Origin: an uncultured Pelagibacteraceae bacterium
GTDB lineage: Bacteria; Pseudomonadota; Alphaproteobacteria; Pelagibacterales; Pelagibacteraceae
Reading direction: 5' to 3'
NCBI GenBank assembly: GCA_902522385.1
Contig: CABYVK010000004.1
Location: forward strand, 29,538 to 93,537
DNA length: 64,000 nucleotides
Shown: piece by piece, positions 33,240 through 40,705 of the stretch
Layout of the letters: every line of letters starts with the position of its first letter
Numbering within the stretch: position 1 is the stretch's first letter
Notes under the pieces: generated by a model
The model's input: only the letters and a program-made list of their open reading frames with translations
What the model was told of the DNA's origin: nothing
The model's database searches: none
Translations under genes and position numbers: made by a program

Positions 33240-34274
33240 ATGTTTTTATCAAATAAGTTTTTAAAATCGGCTACTATATCTAAAGAATCAAGAATAATTG
33301 ATGCAATAAAATCATTAAATAAGTCAACTATCCAGATAGTATTAGTTGAAGATAGAAAAAAGAATTTTTTTGGCACCATAACTGACGGTGACATAAGAAG
33401 AGCCTTAGTAAAAGGTAAAAATTTAAATTCAAAAATAGATACAATAATAAAAAAAAAACCCTACATTTTAGAAAAAAAAGAAGACATAAAATATGTTCAG
33501 AACATTTTACATAAAAAAAATATCAAACATTTACCTATAATTAAAAAAAGAAAAGTTATCGGTATCTATTCAAGCATTTTACCAGTTGGAAAAAGTAAAA
33601 TACTTAAAAATAGGCTTGTAATAATGTCTGGTGGTTTTGGAAAAAGATTAGGAAGTTTAACTAAAAAAACACCAAAAGGAATGTTAATATATAAAAATAA
33701 ACCATTACTAGAACATATAATTTTACTTGCAAAAGAAAATGGAATTAAAAATATTTATTTATCAGTATATTATTTAAAAAAAAAAATTGTTAATTATTTT
33801 AAAAATGGAAAAAAGTTTAATTTAAATATAAAATATTTAAATGAAAAACATCCACTAGGAACTATAGGATCCATAAGATATCTTAAAAAAGAAAAAAAGC
33901 CATTCGCAGTTATTAATTGCGATGTAATATCAAATATAAATTTTGATGAAATGTTTAAGTTTCACAAAAAATCTAGATCAGTTATTACAGTCGGGCTAAA
34001 AGAATTTTCTTATGAAAATCCTTATGGAGTTATTAAAAATTTAAGGAATAAATTTTTAACATTTGAAGAAAAACCAATAATTAATTTTAAAATAAATGCA
34101 GGAGTTTATATTTTTAATAATAAAGTTATTGATATAGTTAAAAAAAATAATATTAGAGATGTCCACAATCTTATTGATTTTTGCCAAAATAAAAAATTTA
34201 AAATATCAGTTTTTCCAATAATTGAAGATTGGACAGATTTTGGTCTTGCAAAAAAAATACTGAGATCAAAGTAA
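33240..34274 (+). CDS. ptmE: CBS-domain sugar nucleotidyltransferase (PtmE-like)
   Basis: The 344-residue fusion has two CBS motifs in residues 1-120 (FFGTITDGDIRRALVKG and KHLPIIKKRKVIGIYS). A GT-A nucleotidyltransferase follows, with LVIMSGGFGKRLGSLTKKTPK (about 122-142), KPLLEHII and a CDVISN metal site (about 221). This arrangement is that of PtmE, the glucosamine-1-phosphate guanylyltransferase that opens the legionaminic acid pathway in Campylobacter, and of related proteins. It starts 1-2 bases after the NeuC-like gene. The CBS pair suggests allosteric control by a nucleotide. GDP-GlcN formation is inferred from family and neighbours. Confidence 0.8.
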   Translation: MFLSNKFLKSATISKESRIIDAIKSLNKSTIQIVLVEDRKKNFFGTITDGDIRRALVKGKNLNSKIDTIIKKKPYILEKKEDIKYVQNILHKKNIKHLPIIKKRKVIGIYSSILPVGKSKILKNRLVIMSGGFGKRLGSLTKKTPKGMLIYKNKPLLEHIILLAKENGIKNIYLSVYYLKKKIVNYFKNGKKFNLNIKYLNEKHPLGTIGSIRYLKKEKKPFAVINCDVISNINFDEMFKFHKKSRSVITVGLKEFSYENPYGVIKNLRNKFLTFEEKPIINFKINAGVYIFNNKVIDIVKKNNIRDVHNLIDFCQNKKFKISVFPIIEDWTDFGLAKKILRSK

Positions 34275-34315
34275 ATTTTTCTTGAATTAGTTTTTTTTTT
34301 TAATAATAATGATAC

Positions 34316-34483
34316 ATGAATTTTCTTAAAGGAAATTATAAAATTAAAAAAAAGTTTAAAACAAAAAAACTTTCGAAAGAAGAGGAATTAGAAAAAATCT
34401 TTGAAGAAAATGCAAAAAAAAGAATTGGAGGTAGTATGGTTTACGTCTCCAAAAAAAAGGTAAACTGGGATCTTGAAGAGTAG
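34316..34483 (+). CDS. Small basic protein of unknown function
   Basis: A 55-codon ORF too short for the track runs ATG 34316 to TAG 34481-34483 in the 228-base gap between the PtmE-like and DUF115 genes. The product (MNFLKGNYKIKKKF..., ending KKKVNWDLEE) has a basic first half, a charged helical EEELEKIFEENAKKR middle and a hydrophobic VYVS patch. I do not recognise it. The coherent charge pattern and lack of internal stops are mild support, but in such AT-rich DNA chance ORFs occur. A 10-base tandem repeat covers its stop codon. Confidence 0.4.
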   Translation: MNFLKGNYKIKKKFKTKKLSKEEELEKIFEENAKKRIGGSMVYVSKKKVNWDLEE

Positions 34484-34502
34484 AAGAGAGTAGAAGTAAA
34501 AA

Positions 34503-35516
34503 TTGTTTTTCCAAAAATTGCAAAAAAAACTTGGTAGTATAACTAATACATCTTTATCTAAAGAGATATATAAAAATATTTTAAGAAATAGTAAAATTGT
34601 AAAAAAACATTTTTCAATTAAAGAGTTGAAAAATAAAAATTTTAATAACTCTAAAGTGGCGCTTATTGTTGCAGGAGGGCCTAGTTTAAGAAAAAAAGAT
34701 TTTAGAAATTTAATAACTAAAAATAGAAAAAAATTTCATATTATATGTGCAGAAGGAACACTATTTTATTTGTTAGAAAAAAAAATTATTCCAGATTTAG
34801 TAGTTACTTTAGATCCACATAAAAAACGAATTGTTAGATGGTTTGGAGATAAAAATTTAACTAAAAAAGATTTAAAAAAAGATGATTATTATAGAAGACA
34901 AGATCTTGACTTAAAATTTAGAGATGAAGTTTCTACTAATAAAAAAATTTTAAAATATACTAATAAATATGGAAAATTTTTAAATGTTGCTCCCTGTACA
35001 TCTTCAAGTTCATTAGTTGTTAAAAGACTTATAGAAATGAAATCTAAACTATTCTGGTGGAACCCATTTCTGGATGAACCAAAGCAAAAAAATAGCCTTT
35101 CAAAAAAAATATATAAATTGAATAAACTTCCTTTACTAAATAGTATCGGCAATGTTGGATCTGCATGTTGGGTAATTGCTGAAAGTGTATTTGGATTTAA
35201 AAAAATTGTTTTAATAGGGATGGATTGTTCTTATTATATTGATACACCAATTAAAGCCACACAATATTACGATATTTTGATTAGAACTTTTGGAAAAAAA
35301 AATATCAATAAGTTCTACAAAAAAATTTATAATCGAAAATTAAAAAAATATTTTTATACAGATCATGTTTATTATTGGTATAAAAATTTATTTATCGATG
35401 CAGTTAAAAATTCCTACTCAAAAACTTATAATTGCACTGAGGGAGGAATCATTTTTGAAAAGCCGATTATAACAAGAAAATTTAAAGATTTTTGTAGCAT
35501 TGAGTTAATTAAATAG
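34503..35516 (+). CDS. DUF115 / MptE-like protein
   Basis: The 337-residue protein has VALIVAGGPSLRKKDF (about 56-71), DLVVTLDPHKKRI (about 99) and IGNVGSACWVIAESVFGFKKIVLIGMDCSYY (about 216-246). These are the hallmarks of the DUF115 family (6-hydroxymethylpterin pyrophosphokinase MptE-like), which also forms the core of Maf flagellin-glycosylation factors. It is about half the length of Maf proteins and has only the core domain. It starts with TTG. Beside legionaminic-type genes, a role in transferring nonulosonic acid or sugar-phosphate to an acceptor is possible, but function is unknown here. Confidence 0.7.
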   Translation: MFFQKLQKKLGSITNTSLSKEIYKNILRNSKIVKKHFSIKELKNKNFNNSKVALIVAGGPSLRKKDFRNLITKNRKKFHIICAEGTLFYLLEKKIIPDLVVTLDPHKKRIVRWFGDKNLTKKDLKKDDYYRRQDLDLKFRDEVSTNKKILKYTNKYGKFLNVAPCTSSSSLVVKRLIEMKSKLFWWNPFLDEPKQKNSLSKKIYKLNKLPLLNSIGNVGSACWVIAESVFGFKKIVLIGMDCSYYIDTPIKATQYYDILIRTFGKKNINKFYKKIYNRKLKKYFYTDHVYYWYKNLFIDAVKNSYSKTYNCTEGGIIFEKPIITRKFKDFCSIELIK

Positions 35517-35553
35517 ATTTACATGAAAAAATAATATTATATATACTACATCG

Positions 35554-37143
35554 ATGGCAAAAGTTTTATTTATAAACCCTACTGTAAGAGAAGAAGAAGA
35601 GCCAAAACATATTCCAATGGGAATGGCTCAACTTGCTGCAATTGCAATTAAAGAAGGACACGACGTCCAAATTTTTGATCAAAATGCATGGAGGCAAGAG
35701 GATGATGTTGTGAGAGATGTAATTAGCTCAGATAATTGGGATTTAATTGGAATTGGAGGAATTACAACTGCTTATGCCTCAATTAAAAAATTAGTAAAGA
35801 TTTGTAAAGCTTGCTCACCAAAAAGTCTTATTAGTTTAGGAGGTGGTGTCTTAACGTCAATCCCAAAAGAAGTGATGTCTTGGTTACCTGAAGTGGATTT
35901 TGGTTTTGTAGGAGAATCTTACAAAACGATTGTAGATGTTTTAGATGCTTTGGATACTAAAAATTATGACCTTAAGAATGTTGATGGACTTATTTTGCGA
36001 GGAGACAATAACAAAATTATTTTCACTAAACAAAGAACTCTTTTACATGACTTAGATTTGTTACCTTATCCTGCGTATGAATTATTTCCTGTGAAAGAAG
36101 TATATTTCAAAAATAGTGCAATGATGTATTCAGAGGAAGGAATGTTAGCTACTAGAAGAATGGATATAAATGGAAGTCTTGGATGCTCATTAGTATGTAA
36201 ATTTTGTTATCACCTGGGTATCACTGGCGATATGAAATATGAAAAAAACAAATCTGGAGAAGTAGAGAATGTTTCATTCGATAAAGAGGGAAATTATACT
36301 AGAAATATAAGATTCCACAGCCCAGACTATATAATCAATCAAGCGGTTTATTTAAAAAAAAAATATGATGTGAATTTCATATATTTTTTAGATGAAAATT
36401 TTATGACTATGGATGTTTTCTCAAAAAGAACTTGGTTGCGGGATATATGCAAAGGATGGAAAGAAGCTGGTTTAGTTCCAAAGAAAAAGAAAGATGGAAC
36501 ATGGGACGGTGTTTATTGGTCTGGAACTAGTCATGCAACTCTTTGCAACCCAGAAGTATTAGGAATGATGGCAAAACATGGTTGCTCACATTTAGTTTAT
36601 GGTTACGAACATTTTGATGATAGAATTTTAAAAACTATTGGAAAAGGATCTAATAGAAAAACAAATTTAAGAAGTTTTTTCTGGACATTGAAAGCAGGCA
36701 TAAGGCCAATACCAAACCAAATTATTGGATTTCCAAACGAAGATTTTGACTCACTAAGAATGCAGATGAAAGCATGGGATGATCTTGGTATCGTAACCAA
36801 ACCACATTTTGCAACTGCTTATCCCGGCTCATTATGGTTTACAGAATATAGAGATGAAATATTAAACCAGTATAAAGGACAAGGAAAAAAACTAGGGCTA
36901 CACGATGATTTAGAAGCTTATATATATGATTTAGGGGATGCATCAAGAGTTTCTGGAGTAATTTCTAAAAATTTTAACGCAGTAGAATTGGTAGGTTTAA
37001 GAGAAATGATGCTTCATAGACAATATGATAAAATTGATCAATATGAGAAGGAGTGGAGAAGAAAACACAATATTAAAGATGGAGAACCTTCAACACTGAT
37101 TAGAGAAAAAATAAGTAAATTTAAAAAAATTGAAGTAGCTTAA
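35554..37143 (+). CDS. B12-binding radical SAM enzyme
   Basis: The 529-residue protein has an N-terminal cobalamin-binding-type Rossmann domain (VLFINPTVREEE, then IGIGGITTAYASIKKL and LGGGVLTSIPKEV, about 5-135). A radical SAM barrel follows with the cluster motif GCSLVCKFCYHLG (about 214), spacing C-x3-C-x2-C, and strands FIYFLDENFMTMD and HLVYGYEHFDD. Such enzymes methylate or rearrange unactivated carbons using SAM and methylcobalamin. Codon use is less A/T-extreme than its neighbours, as judged by eye. A B12 receptor with a riboswitch lies 1-3 kb downstream on the other strand, which makes cobalamin dependence attractive. Substrate unknown. Confidence 0.8.
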   Translation: MAKVLFINPTVREEEEPKHIPMGMAQLAAIAIKEGHDVQIFDQNAWRQEDDVVRDVISSDNWDLIGIGGITTAYASIKKLVKICKACSPKSLISLGGGVLTSIPKEVMSWLPEVDFGFVGESYKTIVDVLDALDTKNYDLKNVDGLILRGDNNKIIFTKQRTLLHDLDLLPYPAYELFPVKEVYFKNSAMMYSEEGMLATRRMDINGSLGCSLVCKFCYHLGITGDMKYEKNKSGEVENVSFDKEGNYTRNIRFHSPDYIINQAVYLKKKYDVNFIYFLDENFMTMDVFSKRTWLRDICKGWKEAGLVPKKKKDGTWDGVYWSGTSHATLCNPEVLGMMAKHGCSHLVYGYEHFDDRILKTIGKGSNRKTNLRSFFWTLKAGIRPIPNQIIGFPNEDFDSLRMQMKAWDDLGIVTKPHFATAYPGSLWFTEYRDEILNQYKGQGKKLGLHDDLEAYIYDLGDASRVSGVISKNFNAVELVGLREMMLHRQYDKIDQYEKEWRRKHNIKDGEPSTLIREKISKFKKIEVA

Positions 37144-37827
37144 TTATTTTTTAATATAATTTTTTGCAACTTTAAAATCTTCCAAAGTATCAATATCTAC
37201 AGATGATTTCTTATCCATTACATAGAAAATTGTTTTATTTGTATAAAAATTTTTAATACTTTTGAATTTAGATATAAATATTCCACCATTTGGTAAATAT
37301 ACTTTACTATTATTTTGTCTTCTGAATGAATTACTTTGATTAAATGCAAATTGAACATATTTATTTTTTTTCTTTAAAATCCAAAAATTTTTTTTATCAG
37401 TCTCAGAAACAGAAATTAGAGTTTTACAACTATTTATATTTTTCTTAAAAAGCTTTATAGAATTATCTATGTGATGAAATTTTCTCAAAGGTGATGAGCC
37501 TTGTAAAAGAACAATTAGGTCAAATTTATACTTTTTATTTCTTAAAAATTTTATAGCGTGTTTTATAACATCATAAACTGAACTAGTATCTTTAGAATAC
37601 TTAGCAGGTCTAATAAATGGTACATCTAATTGATATTTTTTTGAAATCCTTATTATCTCTTTTGAATCTGTACTTAAAACACAGTGGTCTAAGTTTTTAC
37701 ATTTTTTTACTTCATCAAATGTCCATTCTATACATTTTTTGCTTCCCAATTTTAGTAGATGCTTATTTTTTAGTCCTTTAGAATTTTTTCTAGCAACAAT
37801 AAGACCTAGAACTCTTAGTTTTTTCAT
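37144..37827 (-). CDS. CMP-nonulosonate synthetase-like cytidylyltransferase (NeuA/LegF type)
   Basis: The 227-residue protein begins VLGLIVARKNSKGLKNKHLLKL, the NeuA/LegF P-loop-like opening (R-x-x-S-K-x-x-x-K-N). CVLSTDSKEIIRISKKY (about 48), LIVLLQGSSPLRK (about 103) and SVDIDTLEDFKVA (about 208) follow. It should activate a nonulosonic acid with CTP. It is convergent with the radical SAM gene, sharing no gap, and lies 10 bases after the DUF6580-type gene on the minus strand. The window's other CMP synthetase (45796) is PseF-like, so this one may serve the legionaminic branch. Confidence 0.75.
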   Translation of the reverse strand: MKKLRVLGLIVARKNSKGLKNKHLLKLGSKKCIEWTFDEVKKCKNLDHCVLSTDSKEIIRISKKYQLDVPFIRPAKYSKDTSSVYDVIKHAIKFLRNKKYKFDLIVLLQGSSPLRKFHHIDNSIKLFKKNINSCKTLISVSETDKKNFWILKKKNKYVQFAFNQSNSFRRQNNSKVYLPNGGIFISKFKSIKNFYTNKTIFYVMDKKSSVDIDTLEDFKVAKNYIKK

Positions 37828-37837
37828 TTATTAAGTT

Positions 37838-38326
37838 TTAATTTGGGAAAAGATTTTTAACAAAATTTATTTTTATAATTCCTTCAATTACAATTGAAAA
37901 TAAAATAGTAGATATCAATGTATTACCAAAAAACGGTATTGCCATTATATAACAAGTTAGCAGACCATTAAATGTATATCCATAAGAACCAAGAGTCCAT
38001 ACTCCAAAGTTTGTTATTAAAAAAAATATAATTGCAGCTGCAATAGCACCAGATACTCTTTTTATTAAACTATTAAAGAAAAATTTGGATAAGTATCCAA
38101 TGATAAAAACACTTCCCCAGGTAAATAATGTAAGGCTATGAAAACCAATAAATAAATCTGTAATTAAAAAACATAACATTACTGCAAAAATATATTTAAA
38201 ACCAAAAATTGCAGGAATATAAAAACTTAATGCAATTAAACTAGTAAAATTTGGAGGATGAGGAATAAATCTACTTGCAGCTAGGGCAATGAATATTCCA
38301 AAACTTATTTTGATGTACTCTTTCAT
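37838..38326 (-). CDS. DUF6580-type membrane protein, B12-associated
   Basis: ATG at 38324-38326 is preferred over TTG 38338, which overlaps a duplicated btuB tail. The roughly 162-residue protein has about five hydrophobic helices. The phrase SRFIPHPPNFTSLIAL near the N terminus is characteristic of the DUF6580 family, small proteins resembling ECF transporter S components and often found with cobalamin genes. WTLGSYGYTFNGLLTCYI near the C terminus is also conserved. Immediately downstream of a riboswitch-controlled BtuB gene, it probably helps move cobalamin or a precursor across the inner membrane. No ATPase partner is visible here. Confidence 0.7.
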   Translation of the reverse strand: MKEYIKISFGIFIALAASRFIPHPPNFTSLIALSFYIPAIFGFKYIFAVMLCFLITDLFIGFHSLTLFTWGSVFIIGYLSKFFFNSLIKRVSGAIAAAIIFFLITNFGVWTLGSYGYTFNGLLTCYIMAIPFFGNTLISTILFSIVIEGIIKINFVKNLFPN

Positions 38327-38338
38327 TAGATTTTTCAA

Positions 38339-38460
38339 TTTATCATAAAATTTAATGATCTACTAGTAACTTTATATTTATAAACTTCAAAATTTATTAT
38401 TTATCATAAAATTTAATGATCTGCCAGGTGCTTTGTATTCATAAGCCTCAGAGTATTTTT
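38339..38460. repeat. Duplicated 3' end of btuB (degenerate second copy)
   Basis: The 23-base string TTTATCATAAAATTTAATGATCT occurs at 38339-38361 and again at 38400-38422, 61 bases apart, and weaker similarity extends further. On the minus strand the second copy encodes the end of the receptor (EYKAPGRSLNFMINN). The first copy, past the receptor's stop and in another frame, reads EVYKYKVTSRSLNFMIN then stop. It is a decayed copy of the final beta-strand. Confidence 0.7.
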
Positions 38461-40333
38461 TATCAAAAATATTTTTGGCTGAAAAATTGAGATTATATTT
38501 ATCAGATAAATTATAATTTATTATATAATCTGCTGTAAAATAGTTTGAAAGTATAACATCCTCAAAATTATTATTTGTATTTCCATAATCTCTCCTTTCA
38601 CCAACATATTTTAATTTGACAGTATGTTTTAAATTATTATTAAAAAAATTTGTTCCTATTAAATGAATTTGATGTCTTGGAACTCTAACATTCATTTCAT
38701 CATTACAACGATTAGCTCCGGGACCGCCGGTTGCATCAGGATTGTCACATGTTGTACCATCACGAGATTTCGTTCCAGTATATCCAAGGCTCAATATATA
38801 ATCATTATTAGGTTTCCAATTACCTGAAAACTCTAATCCATAACTTTTAGTGTTTGAGTTACTATTATCTAGTGCATAATTTCCACCTCCAGAATAATAT
38901 TTTTCACCAACACCACCAGAATGAGATTTCCATCCTTTAATATCATTCTTATATTTAAGATAAAAAGTAGTTAAGCTCATGTTAATATTTTTTGAAGGGA
39001 ACAATTTATCAATACCAAAATCAATACTTCGACCAGTCTCAGGTTTTAGAGACTCTTTGTTAGTTAAATGATTACCATGATGAAGAGAATATAATGCAGG
39101 AAATCTCACTGATGTACCAATATTCGCTCTTAATTTTGTGTTACTATCTATTTTATGTGATCCCGTTACTCTACCTGTGTAATATTCACCAACAGTTGTG
39201 TGTTCATCTCTCCTTAAGCCGAAAGTGGCATAAGTTTTTTCGCTAGTTCTAGTTTGTATATCAAAATATTGAGAAAATATTGCCTCATCACTCTCAGCGT
39301 ATGCACTATCTGTATAATAATTATAAAGCTCTGCTTTATCAAATTCATTGTCTAGACCAAATATAATTTTTGTATCAAGATTTAAATTATACTCAGACAA
39401 AAGATTTATTGCATCTCTGTAACCATAATAATTTCTTTTTGTATTGTTATATTGAGTAGTATTTCTTAATACATAAGTATTATTATAGAATAATGTATTT
39501 TTTAAGTTTCCTTTATTAAAAATTAGACGCCCTGAATAAATTGCTTGTTGATCATCGGTAACGTCATTAAGATCTGTATAAGATTTATTTACAGCGTCAT
39601 ATTCTAAAAAAGAGTCATTATAATATAAGTAATTTTCAATTCTAAAATTTTCATTAAAATTATAACCATAATTCATTGTTAAACCGTCACTTCTGTAACC
39701 ATCTTTTTCAGAATTATCCGTCATAGCAGACTCACCATCAGTTGAGAAATTAGTATAATTTACAAAATAATCATAGTTGTTGACTTTCCCATCAAAACTT
39801 AAATCAATTTTTTTGGTACCAAAAGAGCCTGTTGATATGTTAATATCTTGATTGTTTCCGTCTCTACCTTTCTTTGAAAATACTTGAATTGTTCCAGCCA
39901 ATGCGCCACTACCATATAGAGAGCTTTGTGCACCTTTTAAAATTTCAACTTTATCAAATGATCCAGACAATAAATTATTAAAATAATAATCATTGGATGG
40001 AGTAGAGGGATCTGAAACTTTAACACCATCTATATAAACTGTTGAATATCTTTTTGGCTGACCTCTTAACTGAATTCCTGATATTGTTCCATATCCTCCA
40101 GATTGAAAATAATTTATACCATTCAAATTATTATCTAAAATATCACCCAAAAAGAATTGGCTTGAATCTGCAATGATCTTTTTGTCAATGATATCAACGT
40201 CGCTACCAACAACACTTTCAGATTGATAAGTTTTTCCTGGTGATATTACGATAACTGGTATTTCACTTGCAAATGTTGATAGTGGAAAAAATAATTTTAA
40301 TATAAATAAAACAAATATAAATGATTTAAACAT
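38387..40333 (-). CDS. btuB: BtuB-like TonB-dependent cobalamin receptor
   Basis: The 648-residue outer-membrane protein has a signal peptide (about 1-22, hydrophobic then STFAS), a TonB-box-like PVIVISPG, and a plug domain with QLRGQPKRYSTVYIDGVKVSD (about 88) and VEILKGAQSSLYGSGALAGTIQVFSKKG (about 132-159). A 22-strand barrel ends in ...SLNFMINNKF with a terminal Phe. A cobalamin riboswitch and terminator precede it, which supports B12 import. A GGAAGG ribosome-binding site lies about 12 bases upstream of the ATG. The DUF6580-type gene follows. The DNA here is noticeably less A/T-extreme than the polysaccharide genes on both sides. Confidence 0.85.
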   Translation of the reverse strand: MFKSFIFVLFILKLFFPLSTFASEIPVIVISPGKTYQSESVVGSDVDIIDKKIIADSSQFFLGDILDNNLNGINYFQSGGYGTISGIQLRGQPKRYSTVYIDGVKVSDPSTPSNDYYFNNLLSGSFDKVEILKGAQSSLYGSGALAGTIQVFSKKGRDGNNQDINISTGSFGTKKIDLSFDGKVNNYDYFVNYTNFSTDGESAMTDNSEKDGYRSDGLTMNYGYNFNENFRIENYLYYNDSFLEYDAVNKSYTDLNDVTDDQQAIYSGRLIFNKGNLKNTLFYNNTYVLRNTTQYNNTKRNYYGYRDAINLLSEYNLNLDTKIIFGLDNEFDKAELYNYYTDSAYAESDEAIFSQYFDIQTRTSEKTYATFGLRRDEHTTVGEYYTGRVTGSHKIDSNTKLRANIGTSVRFPALYSLHHGNHLTNKESLKPETGRSIDFGIDKLFPSKNINMSLTTFYLKYKNDIKGWKSHSGGVGEKYYSGGGNYALDNSNSNTKSYGLEFSGNWKPNNDYILSLGYTGTKSRDGTTCDNPDATGGPGANRCNDEMNVRVPRHQIHLIGTNFFNNNLKHTVKLKYVGERRDYGNTNNNFEDVILSNYFTADYIINYNLSDKYNLNFSAKNIFDKKYSEAYEYKAPGRSLNFMINNKF

Positions 40334-40386
40334 AACAAAAGCAACCTTCCTAGTTAGTTAATGCTATTGTTAATTTTCGTTAAAGG

Positions 40387-40432
40387 AAAAAATAACAAAA
40401 GCATTTGTCTTAATTTCAACTGTGCCTTTGTT
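40387..40432 (-). terminator. Intrinsic terminator, riboswitch expression platform
   Basis: On the minus strand AACAAAGGCA (40432-40423) can pair with TGCTTTTGTT (40403-40394) in a 10-base stem with one G-U pair, a 19-base loop and a run of six U at 40392-40387. It stands between the riboswitch core and the btuB start, where B12 binding would favour termination. Confidence 0.65.
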
Positions 40433-40439
40433 AACTTCA

Positions 40440-40580
40440 GATTGTAGAACTAGACTTTTCCTGGCCATCATTCGACAAAGGTCTTTACCGGGTGGCGCTC
40501 GGACTTGAAATAAATTCTTACCGTTGCAGGAACAGTCAATGATTTACACATTGTTTCCCACCATGCATTTCGGCAAGTTA
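40440..40580 (-). ncRNA. Cobalamin riboswitch
   Basis: Read on the minus strand the region gives GGTGGGAAACAATGTGTAAA, then CTGTTCCTGCAACGGTAA and GTCCGAGCGCCACCCGG, the conserved core of the adenosylcobalamin riboswitch. Even in this AT-rich genome the core stays GC-rich. The position 5' of the btuB-like receptor and upstream of a terminator hairpin fits transcriptional control by B12. The remainder of the 372-base gene-free stretch (40334-40705) holds the two promoters and the terminator listed separately. Confidence 0.9.
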
Positions 40581-40608
40581 ATAATAGATATAATAAAAAA
40601 TAAGTCAA
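40581..40608 (-). promoter_or_regulatory. Putative promoter of the cobalamin riboswitch / btuB
   Basis: On the minus strand TTGACT (40608-40603) and TATTAT (40586-40581) are 16 bases apart and stand just before the first riboswitch bases, so transcription would begin near 40573. The boxes are close to sigma-70 consensus. Confidence 0.55.
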
Positions 40609-40644
40609 GAATAGATCGAAATAGTAAATAATTTTTTTATATTC

Positions 40645-40673
40645 TTGCTAGAGGTGTTAAAATTTTTTATATG
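40645..40673 (+). promoter_or_regulatory. Putative promoter of the second plus-strand EPS block
   Basis: TTGCTA (40645-40650) and TATATG (40668-40673) are separated by 17 bases and would start transcription about 25 bases before the ATG at 40706. Both boxes match four of six consensus positions, so the support is moderate. Confidence 0.4.
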
Positions 40674-40705
40674 TCCATAGGTTTATATATATTTAGAAAT
40701 TAGTA

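Noticed and set aside
34275-34310. Terminator from the long T-run after the PtmE-like gene
   Set aside because: The 12-base T-run has no preceding inverted repeat; such runs are common in this AT-rich DNA.
37120-37180. Bidirectional terminator between the radical SAM and CMP-synthetase genes
   Set aside because: A/T runs on both sides tempt a hairpin, but the arms pair poorly around GTAGC and no stable stem can be drawn.
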